A program made the translations under genes and the position numbers. The notes under the pieces are model-generated. The model was given only the letters and a program-made list of their open reading frames with translations, had not been told where the DNA came from and ran no database searches. From positions 1 to 56,426 of the forward strand of contig JAVBTT010000007.1 of assembly GCA_031556035.1 (NCBI GenBank): a stretch of DNA of 56,426 nucleotides. Reading direction: 5' to 3'. Below, piece by piece: positions 1 through 8,788 of this stretch (the stretch's first letter is position 1; each line of letters opens with the position of its first letter). This stretch comes from JAVBTT01 sp031556035 (GTDB taxonomy: Bacteria > Bacillota > Clostridia > Oscillospirales > UBA929).

Positions 1-219
1 ACAAGCGGCGACCGAAAGGCCTACGCAGGTACTCTTCTGCGCTTTGCGGAGGACAAGAGAATCTACGTCTCGACCGCCTTCGGGCGATCCGGAGTCAAGG
101 TCAGAATACTCAATATACTCAATTACAAACGGATGACGCTATTCGGCGCGGTGCTGTCGGCGCTTTTCCTGCTGGCGGTCGCCGCCGCGCTGATCACGAA
201 TCCGTCGCTCAGGGGGTGA
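1..219 (+). CDS. M56-family (BlaR1/MecR1-like) peptidase, C-terminal end only
   Basis: The window opens inside this gene; the last 72 codons are visible, ending at TGA 217-219. The segment reading STAFGRSGVKVRILNILNYK matches the conserved stretch after the zinc-peptidase core of BlaR1/MecR1-type M56 membrane peptidases. A hydrophobic segment follows (LFGAVLSALFLLAVAAALIT) and a very short tail, so the protein ends just after a transmembrane helix. In the family, such proteins sense extracellular signals, classically beta-lactams, and cleave a BlaI-type repressor. The catalytic HExxH motif and any blaI gene lie outside the window, so the signal is unknown. The next gene starts 5 bases later and its ribosome binding site overlaps this stop codon, which suggests co-transcription. 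Confidence 0.8.
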   Translation, partial: TSGDRKAYAGTLLRFAEDKRIYVSTAFGRSGVKVRILNILNYKRMTLFGAVLSALFLLAVAAALITNPSLRG

Positions 220-224
220 GTTTG

Positions 225-2672
225 ATGAACAAAGAATATAAACGCTTCTATACTGTCTCGCTGATTGCTTTAGTCGCGCTGTCTGCATATCCGCTTTATC
301 ACGGAGGGCGTATGCTGGCGCTCAGTTTGGCAAACGGCGCGCTTGAGCCGGATCAGCTCGCGCGCTACGTCGTGCCGTATGCCGCTGTCTGCGCGGGGCT
401 TGTCCTGTTTGCCGCGCTCCAGCCTCTGCTGCTGCGCCTGCGCGGGCGCTGGGTTCTGCCGTCGCTGATGGCGGCTGTGTACGGCGTGTTTTTCGCCATA
501 GAGCAGGTGCTTGAAAATATTCAAATCAACACAAACGGTCTCGCGTCCATTCAGGGCTCCCACCCCGCGCCGAGACTTGACATGTGGCAGGCGATGTCCT
601 GCTACATATCGCCCGAGGCGGTCAAGGCGGCTGAGCTTCGCGAGCGGGCGTTTATCGGAGAGAACGGCTTTTACTATGTCGTGGGCAACAGCGCCTATAA
701 AATCCACTACTATCTGATTTCGCTGATCCTGATCGTCATGGCCTGCGGGCTGATCTACGGCCTTGGGCGGATGTTCCGGGACAGGGACTACGCAAAAAAG
801 AAAGCCGTTATATTGCAAGGCGTATCGCTTGCTGTTTTGGTCTCCATCTGCGCCTTTGCCAACCTGACCGGCTTTTTCTGCACCACCGCGCCGATCCAGA
901 CACCGCTGGCGTCGGTTTTGACCTGCCTGTTTTTCGTTCTGCTGGGCTTGGCGGCCGGCGTTTATACCGGCAGCTTTCTGGTCGGCAAAGGGAAAAGCGC
1001 GGCGCTGTGGATTCCGTCGCTGACCGCCGCCGGCGTGACGGTTTTGATGTACGTTGGCGAGGCCGTCATGATGGACGGCGGGCTGTACCGCTTCGGCAGC
1101 GGATGGTTTTTCGCGGGATTGCCGGGCATCTCGCTCGCGCCGGTCGATATTCTGATCGTCCTGCTGTCCGGAAGCTTAACCTGGTTTGCGCTTTGGGTCG
1201 TGAGAAACGGGAAAAGGGCGACCGGTATTGCCGCCGGTCTGTCGGCGGTCGTAATATGCGCCATTGGCATAACATTGTTCACCCGGGCGTCCGAGGGGCG
1301 GACAATGCAGATCGTCGAAAATCCGCCAATATCACAAGCCGAAAACCTTGCGGGAGAGTGCTATGAGTTCGGCGACTGCCTGTATATGAGCCCGCTGAGC
1401 TCGTTTGCGGTGATTGTTGACGGTGAGGGAAGAGCGGCCAACATGCCCTATGTGTACGGGTTCACCGGGGATGCCTTTATCATCGCAAACACTGAGAGCG
1501 GTGATATAACGGATCACAAGATCAGTTATGAGAATACCGAAGTGGGCGAAGACGAGTTCACCGCCGGCCAGAAGCTGGCGCTCGGTACATACCCCAGCCT
1601 GCGCGGCTATACATCGCGAGTTCTCATCGCCAGAGCGGGAAGCTATAAAATATACAAAATGGACGACGAGCTTTGGCTTGCCGGAAACATGAGCATCTAT
1701 CGCCTGAAAAAAACGGAGGAGACGAGCATTGACGACCTGACCCGCGCGGTTGAAATGCGCGACGCGCTTCCGTCGATTGAGCCATCTCCCGGCGTTGACA
1801 AACACCAAATGACGCGAAAAGACATATATGCGCTTGCCCGCAAGGGAAACGCGCTGACGCTTGAGGATTTTGCATCATTTCGAGGCAGCGCGGTTGGGCA
1901 GAATCTTTCGCTCCTGCGGTACGACATCACGGGAGACGGCTTTTTCTCCATCATCATCCGAAAGACCGCCGACGGCTCCGGCATCGAGTCGGTGCGCCTG
2001 TCAAAGCAGGGCTGGGATCCGTATGACGAAGCGAAAACAGTGGATTTTCTTGCGGGGTTTGACGCGGTGTGCGCCTATCTCGACCCGCTGCACTCGCTGA
2101 TGAAACTAAAAATCGAGGATTCTCACGAAGGGGCGGAGTATCGCGAGCTCATTTACACAGAAGAGCATAACGGATACAGGTACTATCTGAACACGACCCG
2201 TTCTGACACCGTATCGGTTGTATTGGAAAACGGCGAGCGGCTGCCGCTGCGACAGGCTCTCGAGGAACGGCGTATCATAGTTGAGGACGCGGTGGCAAAC
2301 GGGCTATACAACGTGTTTATGGAGCCGATCGACAACCCGCTCGGAGGATATTTCCCGATTTTGCATCACAGATTTACATTCGTCCTCGACGGAACCGCGT
2401 TCTACCCAACAGCGTCGTTTATGTATCTTGTCAGCGACAATTCCCGGCTCGTGGAATACTTTGATTTGGCCGAGCTTGCGGATATAGTTGAATGGCTGGG
2501 AAAAACGGAGCTTTCAAACGAGATTCGAAGCTGCGCAAAAGCGGACAATACGGTCTCCATCGCGGGCAGACCGTATATAACCGCCAAATGGTTAAACGAT
2601 TTGGGTATCACATTCGCCGCAGGCTGGCAGTTCAGCTCGCATACCCCGGTGGGCTTCAGTACGGGAAAATAG
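225..2672 (+). CDS. Large polytopic membrane protein with C-terminal extracytoplasmic region, function unknown
   Basis: The protein is 815 aa from ATG 225; a GTG at 216 is in frame, but the purine-rich AGGGGGTGAG at 211-220 fits the ATG better. About nine hydrophobic segments occupy roughly the first 350 residues, followed by about 460 soluble residues. The soluble part contains a block reading LTLEDFASFRG..LSLLRYDITGDGFFSIIIRK, which resembles the domain found at the C-terminus of some clostridial M56 peptidases; this similarity is judged by eye. It follows the M56 gene at 5 bases, so the two probably act together, perhaps as a sensor pair. No enzyme motif is recognised. The function is not known. 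Confidence 0.75.
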   Translation: MNKEYKRFYTVSLIALVALSAYPLYHGGRMLALSLANGALEPDQLARYVVPYAAVCAGLVLFAALQPLLLRLRGRWVLPSLMAAVYGVFFAIEQVLENIQINTNGLASIQGSHPAPRLDMWQAMSCYISPEAVKAAELRERAFIGENGFYYVVGNSAYKIHYYLISLILIVMACGLIYGLGRMFRDRDYAKKKAVILQGVSLAVLVSICAFANLTGFFCTTAPIQTPLASVLTCLFFVLLGLAAGVYTGSFLVGKGKSAALWIPSLTAAGVTVLMYVGEAVMMDGGLYRFGSGWFFAGLPGISLAPVDILIVLLSGSLTWFALWVVRNGKRATGIAAGLSAVVICAIGITLFTRASEGRTMQIVENPPISQAENLAGECYEFGDCLYMSPLSSFAVIVDGEGRAANMPYVYGFTGDAFIIANTESGDITDHKISYENTEVGEDEFTAGQKLALGTYPSLRGYTSRVLIARAGSYKIYKMDDELWLAGNMSIYRLKKTEETSIDDLTRAVEMRDALPSIEPSPGVDKHQMTRKDIYALARKGNALTLEDFASFRGSAVGQNLSLLRYDITGDGFFSIIIRKTADGSGIESVRLSKQGWDPYDEAKTVDFLAGFDAVCAYLDPLHSLMKLKIEDSHEGAEYRELIYTEEHNGYRYYLNTTRSDTVSVVLENGERLPLRQALEERRIIVEDAVANGLYNVFMEPIDNPLGGYFPILHHRFTFVLDGTAFYPTASFMYLVSDNSRLVEYFDLAELADIVEWLGKTELSNEIRSCAKADNTVSIAGRPYITAKWLNDLGITFAAGWQFSSHTPVGFSTGK

Positions 2673-2849
2673 ATAGTATCAGCTGAAAATGGGAGTCATC
2701 GCGGACATCAGCGTCACAAACGCAAAGATGTGTCCTCCAATTTGCCTAAGGCAACCCAAGGGGCGCGGCACATCCTGAATGGCAAAAACAAACATTGATA
2801 TAGAGGCGGAACAGGGTCATAAACATTTTTCCAAAGCTCTCCTCCTGTG

Positions 2850-2878
2850 TTTACAGCCTTGACACTATATGATAAAAT
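2850..2878 (+). promoter_or_regulatory. Predicted sigma-A promoter of the PFOR gene
   Basis: TTTACA (2850-2855) and TAAAAT (2873-2878) are separated by 17 bases, 32 bases before the PFOR start codon. A TTGACA at 2859-2864 overlaps this site but has no -10 box at a workable distance. Confidence 0.45.
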
Positions 2879-2909
2879 GGTCAGGTCAAAACACAAAGGA
2901 GGAAAACAA

Positions 2910-5900
2910 ATGAAGAAAATCACAATGGACGGAAATACCGCCGCCGCCCACGTGGCTTACGCGTTCACGGATGTGGCAGGTATCTACCCGATAACCCCGT
3001 CCTCTGTCATGGCGGAGCTAGCCGACAAATGGTCGGCGGATGGCCTGAAAAACATCTTTGGACAGAACGTGAAGGTCATGGAAATGCAGAGCGAAGCGGG
3101 CGCGGCGGGCGTCGTGCACGGTTCGCTGGCTGCGGGCGCGCTGACGACCACATTTACCGCGTCCCAGGGCTTGCTGCTCATGATCCCCAATATGTATAAA
3201 ATTGCCGGTGAGCTGCTCCCCGGCGTAATCCATTGCTCGGCCCGCGCGCTTGCGTCCCACGCGCTGAGCATTTTCGGCGATCACAGCGACGTCATGGCCT
3301 GCCGCCAGACGGGCTTCGCGATGCTGGCCGCCACAAACCCGCAGGAGGTCATGCATTTAGGCGCTGTCGCGCACCTGAGCGCGATAAAGGGCCGCGTGCC
3401 GTTCCTGCACTTCTTTGACGGCTTCCGCACCTCGCACGAGATGCAGAAAATCGACGCGTGGGAGTACGACGAGCTGGCTGAGCTGGCCGATTTTGGCGCA
3501 ATAAGGGCCTTCCGCGACAATGCCCTTAACCCGGAACATCCGGTTCTGCGTGGAACCGCGCAAAATCCGGACATCTTCTTCCAGGCGAGGGAAGCCTGCA
3601 ACCCCTACTACGACGCGCTTCCCGCCGTGGTGGAGGACTATATGGGCAAGGTCAACGCCAAGTGCGGCACCGACTACCAGCTCTTCAACTACTACGGCGC
3701 TCCGGACGCGGACAGGGTCATTGTGGCGATGGGCAGCGTCTGCGACACTATCGAGGAGACCATCGACTATATGCTGGCGCGCGGCGAGAAGGTCGGCCTT
3801 GTCAAGGTCAGGCTTTACAGGCCGTTCGTGGCCTCGAAGTTTGTCGCGGCCATCCCGAAGACCTGCAAGAAGCTCGCGGTGCTCGACCGCACGAAGGAAC
3901 CCGGCGCCGCCGGCGAGCCTCTGTACGCCGACGTTGTTACGGCGCTGTTCGAGAACGGGATGAGCCTGTGCGTCAACTCGGGGCGCTATGGCCTCGGCTC
4001 AAAGGACACCCCGCCCAGCAATATACTCGCGGTGTACAAGAATCTCTCCTCCGACAAGCCCAAGGAGAAGTTCACAGTCGGCATCACCGACGATGTGACA
4101 AAACTCTCCCTGAGCATCGACGAGAACCCGGACACCACCCCGAAGGGCATCGTAAGCTGCAAGTTCTGGGGCCTCGGCGCGGACGGCACCGTCGGCGCGA
4201 ACAAGAACTCGATCAAGATCATCGGCGAGAGCACTGATCAGAATGTTCAGGCTTACTTCGCCTATGACTCCAAGAAGTCCGGCGGCGTCACCATATCGCA
4301 TCTGCGCTTCGGAAACGCGCCAATCAAGAGCACCTACTTTGTTTCCAAGGCCGACTTTGTGGCCTGCCACAACCCGAGCTATGTGGACAAGTACAGGATG
4401 GTTGAGGACGTCAAGCCCGGCGGCGTGTTCCTGCTCAACTGCGCGTGGGATGTAAGCGAGCTCTCCGCCCATCTGCCCGCCTCGATGAAGCGCTATATAG
4501 CCGAAAACGGCGTTAAGCTCTATACAGTGGACGGCATCGGCATTGCCAGGGAGATCGGCCTGGGCGGCCGAATCAACATGATTCTCCAGTCCGCGTTCTT
4601 CAAGCTCTCCAACATTATTCCGCTCGACAGCGCTGTGGAACAGATGAAGAAGGCGGTCGTCAAGACTTACGGCAAAAAGGGCGAGAAGGTCGTCGAGATG
4701 AACCACAGGGCCATCGACGCAGGCATTGAGAACGTCAGGGAAATTCAGGTGCCCGCCGAGTGGAAGAACGCGCAGGAAGACGCAAAGCACGCTGAAATTC
4801 AGGGCCGTAACCCGAAACTGGTCAGCTTTGTCAAGGATATTCTCCTGCCCGTCAACGGCCAGCAGGGGGACAGCCTACCCGTTTCCGCCTTCAAGGGCGC
4901 CGAGGACGGCACGTTCCCGCAGGGCAGCGCAGCGTACGAAAAACGCGGCATAGCGGTTGACGTCCCGGAGTGGATTCCAGAAAACTGCATTCAGTGCAAC
5001 CAGTGCGCCTATGTCTGCCCGCACGCGGTAATCCGCCCGTTCGTGCTGGACGAGGCAGAGGCTGCGGGAGCCCCTGAGGGTCTCCAGACTCTCAAGATGA
5101 CCGGCAAGGGCCTGGACGCATACAAATTCGCTATTATTCCCTCCACCCTTGACTGCACCGGCTGCGGAAGCTGCGCGAACATCTGCCCGGCCAAGCAGAA
5201 GGCGCTGGTAATGAAGCCGATCGAGAGCCGCATGCATATACAGGACGTCTACAACTACGCGTTTGAGAATGTGACGGAAAAACCCGCTGTGTTCGACGCC
5301 TTCAAAAAGGACACTGTCAAGGGCAGCCAGTTCAAGCAGCCTCTGCTTGAGTTCTCGGGCGCCTGCGCCGGCTGCGGAGAGACCCCATATGCCCGCCTGG
5401 TGACACAGCTCTTCGGAGAGCGCATGTTCATAGCCAACGCCACCGGCTGCTCGTCCATCTGGGGCGGCAGCGCACCCGCCACACCCTATACGATCACCAA
5501 GGAGGGCAAAGGCCCGGCCTGGGCCAACTCCCTGTTTGAGGACAACGCCGAATACGGCCTGGGCATGACGCTGGCGGTCGGGCAGCGCCGTGAGAGGCTG
5601 GCTGAAAACGTGCGCAAGCTCGCCGAGCATGAGTGGGCTGTCCCGGAGCTGAAAGAGGCCGCCGGGAAATGGCTGGAGGTCAAGGACGACGGTGAGGCAT
5701 CACCCGCCGTGTCAGAAGCCTTTGTCGCCGCGCTGAAGGATGGAGTCGATGTTGGCGACGGCTCGAACTTTACCGGAGAATACGAGAAGTATTGGGACAA
5801 GGAAAACAAGTGGTGCAAATGCGAGGCCTGCTCGCTCGCCCGCGAGATACTCAAAGACAGGGACATGCTCGTCAAGAAGTCCATCTGGGTCTTCGGCGGC

Positions 5901-6530
5901 GACGGCTGGGCCTATGATATCGGCTTCGGGGGCCTTGACCATGTCATCGCCTCCGGCGAGGACGTCAACATCCTGGTTTTCGACACCGAGGTCTACTCCA
6001 ACACCGGCGGCCAGGCGTCAAAGGCCAGTCAGATCGGTCAGGTGGCTCAGTTCGCGGCGGCGGGCAAGGCCACCGGCAAAAAGGATCTCGCGCAGATAGC
6101 AATGAGCTATGGCTCAGTTTACGTCGCGCAGATCGCGATGGGCGCAAACTACAACCAGACCATCAAGGCGATAGCCGAGGCCGAGAGCTTCAAGGGTCCG
6201 TCGATCGTCATCGCGTATTCCACCTGCATCAACCATGGGCTTAAGGGCGGCATGGGCAGCTCGATGGCCGAGGAAAAGGCCGCCGTCGAGGCGGGCTACT
6301 GGCATCTGTTCCGCTTTGATCCGCGCCTGAAGGCCGAGGGCAAGACCCCGTTCATTATGGACTCCAAGGCTCCGACCGCGTCCTATCAGGACTTCATCGC
6401 CGCCGAGGTGCGCTACGCGTCCCTCAAGCGAGCGTTCCCGGAGCGCGCGGACGCGCTGTTCGCCAGGGCAAACGAGGCCGCCAAGGACAAATACTCCAAG
6501 CTTGAGAGAATGAAAAACCTTTACGAATAA
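2910..6530 (+). CDS. nifJ: Pyruvate:ferredoxin (flavodoxin) oxidoreductase, single-chain
   Basis: This 1206-aa enzyme oxidises pyruvate with CoA to acetyl-CoA and CO2 and reduces ferredoxin; it is the central pyruvate-cleaving enzyme of many anaerobes. The length is usual for the homodimeric, fused form. The N-terminal pyrimidine-binding domain shows GIYPITPSSVMAE. A two-cluster ferredoxin domain carries CIQCNQCAYVCP (from about residue 693) and CTGCGSCANICP (from about 749). The C-terminal thiamine diphosphate domain has CAGCGETPY (from about 819) with ATGCSSIWGG, the usual third iron-sulfur site and cofactor pocket. ATG 2910 was chosen because AAGGAGG at 2896-2902 lies at ideal spacing and the protein starts at the conserved KKITMDGNTAAAHVAY. 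A strong hairpin terminator follows at once, so it is a single-gene unit. No key residue appears to be missing. Confidence 0.97.
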   Translation: MKKITMDGNTAAAHVAYAFTDVAGIYPITPSSVMAELADKWSADGLKNIFGQNVKVMEMQSEAGAAGVVHGSLAAGALTTTFTASQGLLLMIPNMYKIAGELLPGVIHCSARALASHALSIFGDHSDVMACRQTGFAMLAATNPQEVMHLGAVAHLSAIKGRVPFLHFFDGFRTSHEMQKIDAWEYDELAELADFGAIRAFRDNALNPEHPVLRGTAQNPDIFFQAREACNPYYDALPAVVEDYMGKVNAKCGTDYQLFNYYGAPDADRVIVAMGSVCDTIEETIDYMLARGEKVGLVKVRLYRPFVASKFVAAIPKTCKKLAVLDRTKEPGAAGEPLYADVVTALFENGMSLCVNSGRYGLGSKDTPPSNILAVYKNLSSDKPKEKFTVGITDDVTKLSLSIDENPDTTPKGIVSCKFWGLGADGTVGANKNSIKIIGESTDQNVQAYFAYDSKKSGGVTISHLRFGNAPIKSTYFVSKADFVACHNPSYVDKYRMVEDVKPGGVFLLNCAWDVSELSAHLPASMKRYIAENGVKLYTVDGIGIAREIGLGGRINMILQSAFFKLSNIIPLDSAVEQMKKAVVKTYGKKGEKVVEMNHRAIDAGIENVREIQVPAEWKNAQEDAKHAEIQGRNPKLVSFVKDILLPVNGQQGDSLPVSAFKGAEDGTFPQGSAAYEKRGIAVDVPEWIPENCIQCNQCAYVCPHAVIRPFVLDEAEAAGAPEGLQTLKMTGKGLDAYKFAIIPSTLDCTGCGSCANICPAKQKALVMKPIESRMHIQDVYNYAFENVTEKPAVFDAFKKDTVKGSQFKQPLLEFSGACAGCGETPYARLVTQLFGERMFIANATGCSSIWGGSAPATPYTITKEGKGPAWANSLFEDNAEYGLGMTLAVGQRRERLAENVRKLAEHEWAVPELKEAAGKWLEVKDDGEASPAVSEAFVAALKDGVDVGDGSNFTGEYEKYWDKENKWCKCEACSLAREILKDRDMLVKKSIWVFGGDGWAYDIGFGGLDHVIASGEDVNILVFDTEVYSNTGGQASKASQIGQVAQFAAAGKATGKKDLAQIAMSYGSVYVAQIAMGANYNQTIKAIAEAESFKGPSIVIAYSTCINHGLKGGMGSSMAEEKAAVEAGYWHLFRFDPRLKAEGKTPFIMDSKAPTASYQDFIAAEVRYASLKRAFPERADALFARANEAAKDKYSKLERMKNLYE

Positions 6531-6540
6531 TCCCATTAAA

Positions 6541-6577
6541 GGATATGCCCCCGCCAACGGCGGGGGCATATCCTTCT
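6541..6577 (+). terminator. Intrinsic terminator of the PFOR gene
   Basis: A perfect 15-bp stem (6541-6555 with 6559-6573) with a 3-base loop begins 11 bases after the PFOR stop codon and is followed by a short pyrimidine run. The T tract is weak but the stem is very stable. Confidence 0.8.
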
Positions 6578-6584
6578 CTGCAAC

Positions 6585-6697
6585 TATTGGTCCCACGATT
6601 AAACCTTGCCGCAATAGCTCCTCAAAATGCTCTGCCCGCTGTGCGGGCGGCGCATTTTCCCCGCCACTGGCGGCAAGGTTTAACTGGTACATCAATA
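6585..6697 (+). repeat. Palindromic interspersed element, family 1, copy A
   Basis: The 113-bp element starts TATTGGTCCCACGATTAAAC and ends with GGCAAGGTTTAACTGG and CATCAATA; the ends form an imperfect inverted repeat of about 28 bp. Inside are further short palindromes, including CCCGC..GCGGG. Related copies lie at 18877-18963, 23069-23182 and 48255-48338. The right end overlaps the 3' end of the yihY-type gene: the TGA stop (6692-6694, minus strand) lies in the CATCAATA terminus. No coding capacity. It looks like a MITE-like or large REP-like element. Confidence 0.8.
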
Positions 6698-7441
6698 ACG
6701 CTTTTTCCTCTGGGACTTGCCGTCCTCCCTGAGCCCGTATCCGCTGAGCTCGGCGCAGACCATTATGACAATGCAGATCAAAAACAACCACAGCGCGAGG
6801 CCGAGAAACGCCCCTATTGAGCCGTAAACCACAGTGTAGTTGGAAAACATGCGCAGGTATATCTCAAAGCCCCGGCTGACTACAACCCAGCCCACGGTGG
6901 CTAGCAGAGCGGTCCAGGCGCAGCGCCGGAATCTGGCCTTTGTGCCCGGGGTAAAATAATAAAGCGAGCAGATCAGGGCAAATATCGCGGCGGCCGAGGC
7001 GAGCAGCGCCAGCCACTTCTGAGTGACCAGCAGGGTCAGCGTCAGCGCGAGCACCGCCACAAAGCCCACCGTGAACAGAATGGCCGACAGCCGCGCCCAG
7101 AACGGCAGGCCTTTTTCGGTGTATACCGCGTTTACGCCCTTCATCAGCGCCCAAATGCCGGCGGAGGCGGCCCAGGCAGAGACGAGGAACAGCCACGGCG
7201 AGCTGAAATCCGGCATTTGCGCTTCAGTGAGGAGATTCATTATCTCGTCCGGAATAATGCCCCGGGTCCAGTCAGGGCTTATCTCAAACCTTGTAAGCGA
7301 GGCGCTTGCGAACAGCAGCAGCGGAAAAAACGACAGCAGCCAGAAAAACGCGGTCTGCGCCGCCCTGCCTATGAAGTCCACCGAGAACAGGTGAAGGGCA
7401 AACTCCCAGACATTTTTGAAGGCTTTTTTAAATATGATCAA
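6692..7441 (-). CDS. YihY/BrkB family inner-membrane protein
   Basis: The protein is 249 aa with about six hydrophobic helices and family segments such as GAFLGLALWLFLICIVIMV and LLSFFPLLLFA. YihY-type proteins were once called ribonuclease BN but are now regarded as integral membrane proteins of uncertain role. The start is TTG 7441, with GGGGAGTGA at ideal spacing upstream. It is divergent from prmA across 71 bases. The last sense codon and the stop lie inside palindromic element copy A, so insertion of the element probably reset the C-terminus, which is a very basic SQRKKRY. The original end cannot be seen. Confidence 0.85.
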   Translation of the reverse strand: MIIFKKAFKNVWEFALHLFSVDFIGRAAQTAFFWLLSFFPLLLFASASLTRFEISPDWTRGIIPDEIMNLLTEAQMPDFSSPWLFLVSAWAASAGIWALMKGVNAVYTEKGLPFWARLSAILFTVGFVAVLALTLTLLVTQKWLALLASAAAIFALICSLYYFTPGTKARFRRCAWTALLATVGWVVVSRGFEIYLRMFSNYTVVYGSIGAFLGLALWLFLICIVIMVCAELSGYGLREDGKSQRKKRY

Positions 7442-7512
7442 GTACTCACTCCCCTACGTACGCGGGTGCGCATTGCGCGCCCCTACTATACCATAAACGA
7501 GGAGGCTTAACA

Positions 7513-8421
7513 ATGACATGGCTCAAAACAATTATTCCCGCGTCACCGGAATCCCTTGAGGATGTTCAGGCAAAATTGGTCGCTATGGGATTCGACAGCT
7601 TTCAGACAGAGGACGAGCGGGATATAGCCGCCCGGAGCCCTGGCTGGGACATGACGGAGCAGGCATTGCTGGACTATTATTCCGGTCTCTGCCGGGTAGT
7701 TGTCTACCTGCCGGACGCCCCGGACGGGCGCGACTCACTGGCCGCGCTCCGCGCGGCGTTTGACGGGATCTCTGTTGGAGAAATCGATGAGGAGGACTGG
7801 GCGGAAAACTGGAAGCAGTATTACAAGCCCTTCACCGTCGGCCGCCGCCTGCTGGTGCACCCTGCCTGGGAGCCGCTCGGCGACCCGGAGGGCCGCGCCG
7901 TATTTCTCAACAACCCCGGCGCGACATTTGGCACTGGACTGCACGCGTCAACAAGACTCTGCCTTGAGCTCATCGACAAGTACGTCTCTGGTGGGGAAAG
8001 TGTTCTGGACATCGGGTGCGGCAGCGGTATACTGTCCGTCTGTGCACTGCTGCTGGGAGCCACAAGCGCCGTCTGTGTGGATATCGATCCGCTGGCGGCC
8101 GGGGTGTCGGTCGAAAACGCCTCCCGCAACAGGGTAACGGTTAACGCGCTGTGTGGGGACATACTGTCCGACACAGCGCTCAGGGACGGGCTGGGCGGCG
8201 GCTACGGACTTGTTTTCTCCAACATAGTGGCGGATGTAATAATCGCGCTCTGCCACTTTGTCCCGGATCTTCTCGCCCCGGAAGGCGTCTGGATAGCCTC
8301 GGGGATAATCGACACGAGGCTTGATGACGTTAAATCCGCCTTGGCGGCGGGGGGGTTCGAGCCCGTCGAAATACTTGAGAACGGCGGCTGGGCCGCGCTC
8401 GCGATAAGACGAACACAATGA
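7513..8421 (+). CDS. prmA: Ribosomal protein L11 methyltransferase
   Basis: PrmA trimethylates lysines and the N-terminus of ribosomal protein L11 using S-adenosylmethionine. The 302-aa length is typical. The N-terminal substrate-recognition region is followed by WAENWKQYYKPF, by FGTGLHASTRLCLELI, by the SAM-binding loop VLDIGCGSGILSV, and by the catalytic-region motif FSNIVADVI. ATG 7513 follows GAGGAGG at 7499-7505. It stands alone on the plus strand, divergent from the yihY-type gene, and is followed by a long structured non-coding stretch. Confidence 0.96.
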   Translation: MTWLKTIIPASPESLEDVQAKLVAMGFDSFQTEDERDIAARSPGWDMTEQALLDYYSGLCRVVVYLPDAPDGRDSLAALRAAFDGISVGEIDEEDWAENWKQYYKPFTVGRRLLVHPAWEPLGDPEGRAVFLNNPGATFGTGLHASTRLCLELIDKYVSGGESVLDIGCGSGILSVCALLLGATSAVCVDIDPLAAGVSVENASRNRVTVNALCGDILSDTALRDGLGGGYGLVFSNIVADVIIALCHFVPDLLAPEGVWIASGIIDTRLDDVKSALAAGGFEPVEILENGGWAALAIRRTQ

Positions 8422-8687
8422 AAGCGGGGCGATCCGGTTTCCGCATCCATGCTACGGCTGATGCCGAAGCGTATTGCGGATAACAGGATCGCCCCGTAGT
8501 GAGTGGGGGTGAGCCCAGCGATCCAGGGTAAGACCGCGGGGCTCTTGGGGGGAGTATCGAAAATTGGAGATAGTCCGTTAGAAGCGGTTTGTATGAATAA
8601 ATATTAGCATTTTATAGCGCCTCCGACTACTACACATAGGGGTAGTTTAGGCCTTTTACAAGGCTTAGCCACGGGTGGTTTTTCGGC
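8422..8687. other. Non-coding interval with nested stem-loops, no gene found
   Basis: No convincing gene is present. A long imperfect stem-loop of about 73 nt closes on GCGGGGCGATCC and GGATCGCCCCG just after prmA and contains an inner TCCGCA/TGCGGA stem. A second hairpin follows with GAGCCC/GGGCTC arms at about 8511-8544. The first may end the prmA transcript although no T tract follows. No known RNA family was recognised. Confidence 0.45.
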
Positions 8688-8723
8688 GAAAAAAACCTAC
8701 CCCCTTGAAAATAAGGGGTAGGT
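8688..8723 (-). terminator. Intrinsic terminator of the flippase gene
   Basis: Read on the minus strand, ACCTACCCC pairs with GGGGTAGGT, with two further A-T pairs inside and one bulged base, and a run of T residues follows. It lies about 65 bases after the stop codon of the flippase gene. Confidence 0.85.
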
Positions 8724-8788
8724 ATAGGGCGGGGATTAGCGAAACTACTTGAATTTCTTCTCGGACATAAGCTTGTTTCCCGAACACT

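Noticed and set aside
2859..2864. Perfect TTGACA before the PFOR gene
   Set aside because: No -10 box lies 16-18 bases downstream; the overlapping TTTACA-17-TAAAAT pair fits better.
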